From Bathymodiolus brooksi (Eukaryota; Mollusca; Bivalvia; Mytilida; Modiolidae), in the NCBI GenBank assembly GCA_963680875.1, contig OY804575.1, positions 106,734,505 to 106,798,504 of the forward strand: a stretch of DNA of 64,000 nt, written 5' to 3'. Below the pieces are notes generated by a model, which saw nothing but the letters and a program-made list of their open reading frames with translations, was not told where the DNA came from and did not search any database. Positions within the stretch are counted from its first letter, which is position 1. Each line of letters begins with the position of its first letter. The position numbers were made by a program, and so were the translations under genes. Of this stretch, positions 58,466 through 64,000 are shown one piece after another.

Positions 58466-61400
58466 CTGAAATAATATATATATATACTTAGTAATTTGAT
58501 GTTTGACCAATATGTTTTTCTAAACAGAACAAACAAGGCTTACTGTAAAGCTTAACCCAGTTTTAAAAAGAAAACTACGAATCTTCGGAGTAAAGCCCCG
58601 TTTACACGATCAAAGTTTTCCATCATAAACTTTGATAGAAAACTTTGACAAAGAAAACTTTGTCAAAGTACCCTGTTTACACGATCAAAATTTTTGATGT
58701 GAATTGGTGGGAAATGCAAAGATAACATAAACATGGCTGACTTTGAGGAGTATGTTGCTTTGTATGTGTGCATTTTGTGCACTTTGATTTTAAGGCGAAG
58801 GCTGCGTAGACTCGTGTTAGACCAAGTAGAATGTAGTCTAGAGCCTGGCTTCAAAGGAGGAGGACCAGAAGTTGCTACAACACTCTACTGCAGGAGCTGA
58901 GGGCTGAAGATATTGATGAATATAAAAACTATATGAGAATGAGCAAAGAAACATTTAATATGCTCCTGGAAAAGGTCTGTCCATATATCGAAAAACAAGA
59001 TAGCTTCCTTTCTCTTGTCCTTATCATGATAAACATTTGCCTTTGCATTCCAAATAACTTCTATTTCCTCAACTAAATTAATCAGATCATTTACCAACTC
59101 ATTTGTCCAGTTGCATTTTGACATTTTATTTGAACTTGTTTGTCTGCTGTTTCCCGCCATATTTACCATGTGCTTCTATTTACAAAATATATTAATGATC
59201 TTGATTCCAAAAACCATTCTGATTGGTTATTTCCCATCAAAGTTTTTAGAAAAATAGGATGGAGTTCTATTCCATCAAAGTTCATCAAAGTCCGTCAAAG
59301 TTTTTGATGCAGGTTTACATGGTCAAAAAACTTTGTCAAAGAAAGCTTTGACAAAGTTTTTGATGGAAAACTTTGATCGTGTAAACGGGGCTTAATATTA
59401 TGAAGGTTTTTATTTCATTTTTTTTTAACTTTTTTTTATTATCATTTTTTTAATGCAAGCTATCTTAACCAGTCAATATTTTATTAAATGTTCCACAATA
59501 ACATCTGATTATTACCAGCTAACTGTACTGGCTACATTTCTAAATTCCCCTTTATGATAAAACCGCTTAGCCCCAGTTATGAATTCTGCCATTTTGATTT
59601 GTGCTCTTCGAATATCATTCTTACCTTTTTTTAACTAACGAATTCTAAAATATAATATAATTTAATTACGTATGATCCAGCTGCAAACACTTGACTTTGA
59701 ATAAATGGACCAGGTACCGAACCAACAGAATACCGTAGTCTGACCGAACATTCTACATAAAAAAGATAATATATCATAAATAATTACATACTATAATGGA
59801 AAATATACAACCGTTGTTATTATTAAAATGCATTCCAATACACCATTTAATAATTAATAAAACATACATCTAGTATCTTACAGCTGTCATTTATTAACAA
59901 AACTTACTTACCCATTCTTCTTATTTTCATTTGTTGCTGAGTGGAAGATCTAACAACATTGTAGTATAGTTCATGTCAGAGAAGATCTAACAACATTGTA
60001 ATATAGTTCATGTCAGAGAAGATCTAACAACATTGTAGTATAGTTCATGTCAGAGAAGATCTAACAACATTGTAGTATAGTTCATGTCAGAGAAGATCTA
60101 ACAACATTGTAGTATAGTTCATGTCAGAGAAGATCTAACAACATTGTAGTATAGTTCATGTCAGAGAAGATCTAACAACATTGTAGTATAGTTCATGTCA
60201 GAGAAGATCTAACAACATTGTAGTATAGTTCATGTCAGAGAAGATCTAACAACATTGTAGCATAGTTCATGTCAGAGAAGATCTAACAACATTGTAGTAT
60301 AGTCCAACACGTCTTGAATATATGAGAAACATGGCGTGTGTCTTATAAGAGGCAGGGACTGCTTACCCATCGCCTGCACTTGGGTTTACCCCAGATGTTT
60401 TGTGGGGTCCGTATTGCTCATTGTTTTTAGTTTTCTGCGTTTTGATGTGTTTTTGTGTTTTGTTTGTCTTCGTTCTGTGTGTGTCTTGGGTGCTCAATGT
60501 TGCCAGTTTCTCTGAAATGTCCATTCTTGATTACCCATTCGGGTTTCTCTAACGTTCATTCTAAACTAATTGTGTTATATCTCCCATGCAGTGAAAAGGG
60601 GAGCGAGAGAGATCTTATTTTAATTAGAAATCATTTGATAGGTCAATTGTAATGTATACTGATGTACTTAATAACAAATGGTATCATTTGTATGAACTGC
60701 TCACTCGTTTATAATCTTTAAAATGTTCATCCCGTTTACTAGTGATGTTCATTTGCTAATTTGAATATTGTTGTCTGTACTGTGTTTTATCAAGAACAGT
60801 CGTAACAACACGACACATATGTTTTAGCAAAATCACTGCTTTCTTTCAAAAGAATTGTTTGTTTTTCTTTTTGCTTGTCATTGTAATATATGTCTTTCGA
60901 CTTACGGCTGCTGATTAACCCTTCTGTATCTTCGGGCTTGTTCCAAGAACATATTAGTTTTTGCTTAGGCAAATTTCTGTTTTTTGTCCTAAAACTAGTA
61001 TCTAATATAAATCCCCAAAACAATCTCTAGCACCTCATTACATTTGGAAAAATGAAATTTCATACACTACACGAATATTTGTTCTTTCGTAAGCACCACA
61101 TGGAGTCAACGACATCTTAAAACAGAAAATTGGAGAGAAACATATTTTAAACATCGATACAATTATGCTTGCGTGCTTCCTTATTGGGCGGTATAACATG
61201 ACCTCTGACATGACCACACAAGGGATATTGCTAGATGTTAGTACGGGCAAAAATGAAACGACAAACATTCATGTTTTATAAGGTTGATTTAAGTATTCTC
61301 TAAATAAGGAAAATATCTTCTTGACATCATATTTTGTTAAAGAGTTACCTCCATATTCATAGTGTATGAGTGTGTCCAGTCGCTACCTCTAAGTACAGTT

Positions 61401-63011
61401 GTACTAATGTTGCTATATGAAATATTTCTTTAAGAGGTAACATTGTTTCCATTTATATACCAATACACATCGTAAACATAAGTCACATTCGGAATATCAT
61501 CAAAATTACATTTAAATACAGGTAATAAACTTGGTGTTGATTCGACGTTAGGAATTTGATAAGCAGGACCGTCTATCAGTAAAGATACAACTGTTGGAGA
61601 TACCGTACTGTCTGGAAATGATGCTAAAATAAATTGTATGTATTTTGACGTGAATATTAATAAAAGTATTGGTGACGACCAACGATTCTCATGGATCAAG
61701 TAATCATCAGTTATTTTATAGTGATCAGTTTTATATGGTGTACGATCTTTTGGTTGTATTCCATCTTTTTTGCAAGTTGTTTTGTTCAGTTTTATTAAAC
61801 TTAAATAAATAATTTTGTCTTTCTTTGAAACATGCAACCAGTCAGAGATGGTAAGAAACCCTATGGTATTATTCTTGTTTTCATTGTGCTGTTTAAGATT
61901 CAGCTATATCCAAACTTAAGATCAATTAGAAATACGTTACTAAGAAATAATGATGTGACGTATACAAATCAATAATTAAATACGTACATGTACATCCGGG
62001 GTAGTAACCAATCGTAACTACTCGGCCATTCTCGCTATCCTGCAAATAACCTCGTATGCATTAGGCGTATAAATCGCACTACTTTTCACATGTCAGTTAC
62101 ATGAAAGTTTGATAAAGTTATATTTTAAACAATTTTCTATATTTCAATTAAAGTTTTAATTAGTTTTGCATGATTAGATTTTACTTAGTATGTCTTCAAT
62201 ATTGGATTTTCGTGGACTATATTTTTGTGCGGCTTAACTTAACTTAACTTCCGGCAAACAATTTAAGAAGAATTTCTACTATGTACGTACGAGGTTATTT
62301 GCAGGGTAGCGAGAATGGCAGAGTAGTTACGATTGGGGTAGTAACCAGATTCAGATGACAGACCATTAGGACATTTTACGTTACCTTTACCTAAATAAAT
62401 AAATACTTGATTTATACTACATAAATAAGAACAAAGGTATTTTAAATATATATGAAATAGCTATCAAATTATTGCCATATAGGGGACCGTAGTGACGGAA
62501 TGATATTTCGATTTGTGACTGACTATTCATTCGGTGACCATCACCTCTTTTTTTCTGTGTTTGATCAAGGCCGTGTCGCTGTGTACTCGATTCAGCGCTA
62601 CGTGATATGATACAGTTTATCCAAGTCTTGTGGAAGTCCGTGGTGCTTTATTGGCACTCCAATGCCCTCCATCAATAAAGTTGTCTTCAGAATACAACTG
62701 AAATATTGTTCACATTGTCGTTAAACTCCCATAACATATAACCAACATAGTTAAATATACGCAATACTAATTTACCTACTTAAGATCTGACTGACAACGT
62801 TAACGGTATAGACGTCATAAACTATGTAAGATTTCTATAGTCAACTTACCTACACAGTAAGATGAATTTGTTGATGTTTTTACCATATAATAGACGTAAT
62901 ATCCCCCACAGTTGGTAATATTGATGTTAAACGTCGTCTCGCATATATTATTTTCAGTCTGCAAGCATGTTGTCATAGTAACAGATTCATCTGTCCTGTT
63001 AGGTAATGAAC
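58082..63011 (-). CDS. VWDE-like secreted protein gene, partial, with lesions
   Basis: Four minus-strand exons in family order: D8C (63011-62850), Ig-like (61623-61349), linker (59752-59670) and beta-rich module (58465-58082). The layout recalls mollusc von Willebrand factor D and EGF domain-containing proteins. Exons 1 and 2 join in phase (1/2), and so do exons 3 and 4 (0/0). The Ig-like exon has an in-frame TAA at 61432-61430 with conserved-looking coding on both sides, and its donor (phase 0) does not match the next acceptor, which needs one base. Upstream exons lie beyond the window; no VWD or EGF exon is seen downstream. It may be a decayed paralogue or a polymorphic or assembly error. 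No symbol assigned. Confidence 0.65.
58733..59003 (+). pseudogene. Harbinger transposase N-terminus
   Basis: MADFEEYVALYVCILCT from the ATG at 58733, then after a frame slip LQELRAEDIDEYKNYMRMSK and ETFNMLLEKVCPYIEKQD. This is the region preceding the DDE domain in HARBI1-type transposases. The catalytic domain is deleted. Confidence 0.75.
58990..59169 (-). pseudogene. Harbinger MADF/Myb-like DNA-binding protein, N-terminal fragment
   Basis: From the ATG at 59169 the frame reads to KCNWTNELVNDLINLVEEIE and VIWNAKANVYHDKDKRKEA, the start of the MADF/SANT-like domain carried by the second Harbinger protein. It runs into the deletion breakpoint near 59000; the following residues are antisense transposase sequence. 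Confidence 0.7.
59670..59752 (-). CDS. VWDE-like gene: short linker exon
   Basis: Follows TTTTTTATGTAG and ends before GTAATT. It encodes CSVRLRYSVGSVPGPFIQSQ and VFAAGSY; the pattern CxVRxR...PGPxxQS is characteristic of this family. Confidence 0.7.
59946..60303. repeat. 37-bp minisatellite, about 9.7 copies
   Basis: Unit GATCTAACAACATTGTAGTA plus TAGTTCATGTCAGAGAA. Copies are nearly identical (one ATAT and one GCAT variant), so the array is recent. It lies in an intron of the VWDE-like gene. Confidence 0.9.
60304..61348. other. Intron of the VWDE-like gene; nothing recognised
   Basis: Between the minisatellite and the Ig-like exon. Short frames only. Confidence 0.4.
61349..61623 (-). CDS. 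VWDE-like gene: Ig-like exon with in-frame stop
   Basis: Follows TTTATTTTAG and ends before GTAACT. Conserved blocks: SPTVVSLLIDGPAYQIP, PVFKCNFDD, YVYDVYWYINGNNV. After the TAA at 61432 the same frame continues RNISYSNISTTVLRGSDW to YTMNME. A CAA to TAA change would explain it. Confidence 0.65.
62008..62336 (-). mobile_element. MITE with 8-bp target duplication, copy 2
   Basis: Ends CCAATCGTAACTACTCGG and CGATTGG. Perfect 8-bp duplication GGTAGTAA (62000-62007, 62337-62344). Interior nearly identical to 25513-25845 in reverse. In an intron of the VWDE-like gene. Confidence 0.85.
62560..62735 (+). repeat. SINE family 3, diverged
   Basis: CTCCATCAATAAAGTTGTCT, AACTGAAATATTGTTCACAT and TTGTCGTTAAACTCCC follow the family 3 body order; the head is eroded. 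Confidence 0.5.
62850..63011 (-). CDS. VWDE-like gene: D8C-type exon
   Basis: Follows TTTCATTTAAG and ends before GTAAGT. It encodes VTMTTCLQTENNICETTF, ending NCGGYYVYYMVK and SSYCVG. The pattern C-x8-C then NCxGYYVY and YC is the C-terminal half of the D8C domain of OIT3, uromodulin and GP2. Confidence 0.75.
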
Positions 63012-63080
63012 CTTAAATGAAATAAAGCATTAAGGGTAAAATATAAATACAGTCTTCAATTAGGAGAAGCAGTGATAATA

Positions 63081-63590
63081 CCACACCCCTTACACACCAT
63101 TACTTCATACACCATTTACGATAACACCATATACCATTACACCACACCCCTTACACGCCATTACTTCATACACCATTTACGATAACACCATATACCATTA
63201 CACCATACTCCTTACACGCCATTACTTCATACACCATTTACGATAACACCATATACCATTACACCACACCCCTTACACGCCATTACTTCATACACCATTT
63301 ACGATAACACCATATACCATTACACCATACTCCTTACACGCCATTACTTCATACACCATTTACGATAACACCATATACCATTACACCACACCCCTTACAC
63401 GCCATTACTTCATACACCATTTACGATAACACCATATACCATTACACCACACCCCTTACACGCCATTACTTCATACACCATTTACGATAACACCATATAC
63501 CATTACACCACACCCCTTACACGCCATTACTTCATACACCATTTACGATAACACCATATACCATTACACCATACTCCTTACACGATTTAC
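63081..63590. repeat. 61-bp minisatellite, about 8.4 copies
   Basis: Unit CCACACCCCTTACACGCCAT plus TACTTCATACACCATTTACG plus ATAACACCATATACCATTACA. Two variants alternate irregularly at the start of the unit, CCACACCCC and CCATACTCC, hinting at a dimeric higher-order pattern. Upstream of the D8C exon. Confidence 0.9.
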
Positions 63591-63754
63591 TTTACACTAT
63601 TTCTCATACACTCTTCGTTATTATTGCATTGACGAGATTGAGAACACTCCTAACACGTTATAATAACATATTTCGTTTTAGATTTGTTACAATCAACATA
63701 TTCTATTCTATTCAGGGTTATTGTGTTTGTCGCCACTTTCAACACTATTTAAGC

Positions 63755-63960
63755 CATATCGTGGCAGTCATCTTTATTGGTGGAGGAAACCGGGGTACCC
63801 AGAAAAAAACACCGACCTATCGCAAGTCACTGACTGACTTTATCACATAATGTTACATCGAGTACACCTCGCCATGAATGTGTTTTGAACTCACAACATT
63901 AGTGGTGATAAGTACTGATTGTACAGATAGTTGTAAATCCAATTACCATACGATCACGAC
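63755..63960 (-). repeat. SINE family 3, minus strand
   Basis: TTATTGGTGGAGGAAACCGG, CTATCGCAAGTCACTGACTG, ATAATGTTACATCGAGTACA, then the reversed head. Confidence 0.75.
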
Positions 63961-64000
63961 CAGACAAATATTTGTAATCTGTACACATAAATTAATGCAT

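Larger units (their letters stand above)
58594..59392. mobile_element. Internally deleted PIF/Harbinger element
   Basis: Ends AGCCCCGTTTACACGATCAA are inverted copies, followed by AAGTTTTCCATCA on both sides and further TTGTCAAAG subrepeats. TAA flanks both (58591-58593, 59393-59395), the standard 3-bp Harbinger target. It keeps the N-terminal parts of both Harbinger proteins facing each other. It sits in an intron of the VWDE-like gene. Confidence 0.85.

Noticed and set aside
59946..60303. Possible CRISPR array (37-bp repeats)
   Set aside because: Units are directly contiguous with no unique spacers, and the DNA is eukaryotic; it is a minisatellite. The same applies to 63081-63590.

Overview
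This is a window of AT-rich, intron-bearing animal nuclear DNA, most likely from a bivalve or closely related mollusc. The basis is a single-exon TRIM protein with an NHL-like propeller, a fucolectin-type exon series, a D8C/Ig-like/VWDE-type exon series, several tRNA-headed SINE families (one ending in CACTCACTC repeats), and abundant Penelope-like, hAT, Tigger, Harbinger, ISL2EU-like and tyrosine-recombinase relics. No bacterial, organellar or viral gene was recognised. Species assignment is an inference.

Host genes: all three recognisable host genes are on the minus strand. (1) A 633-residue TRIM E3-ligase-like protein at 3397-5298. (2) A five-exon gene at 17969-25368 whose splice sites and phases join into a 236-residue type II membrane protein with a short fucolectin/F5-8C-like ectodomain. 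(3) Part of a VWDE-like secreted-protein gene at 58082-63011: a D8C exon, an Ig-like exon, and two further conserved exons. It carries an in-frame stop and a phase mismatch, so it may be a pseudogene; its 5' end lies beyond the window.

Mobile DNA fills most of the rest. 5.6-16.7 kb holds a mariner-like MITE, a three-level nest (TA-flanked element, hAT, second hAT), an internally deleted Tigger, and a Penelope-like element. The Penelope element has a broken RT/GIY-YIG frame, long inverted arms and three complete hammerhead ribozyme motifs, and sits between two copies of one SINE. 25.5-35.2 kb holds a MITE with 8-bp target duplications, a frameshifted tyrosine-recombinase gene that keeps an intron, two abutting TTAA MITEs (one split by a 2.8-kb element with 5-bp duplication), and two inverted copies of a 15-bp motif array. 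36-46 kb is SINE and MITE rich. 46.5-52.1 kb holds an inverted set of the recombinase element's flanks around an ISL2EU-like element with YqaJ/SWIM-type coding relics. 52.7-54.8 kb is a nearly intact 5'-truncated LINE. 58-64 kb is the VWDE-like gene, with a Harbinger deletion derivative, a MITE and two minisatellites in its introns and upstream.

The most notable points are the Penelope/hammerhead foldback and its junctions with the SINE, four CAGNGGCG-ended elements that all show 5-bp rather than 8-bp duplications, and the two reconstructed spliced genes. All domain calls come from reading motifs by eye; no database search was run.
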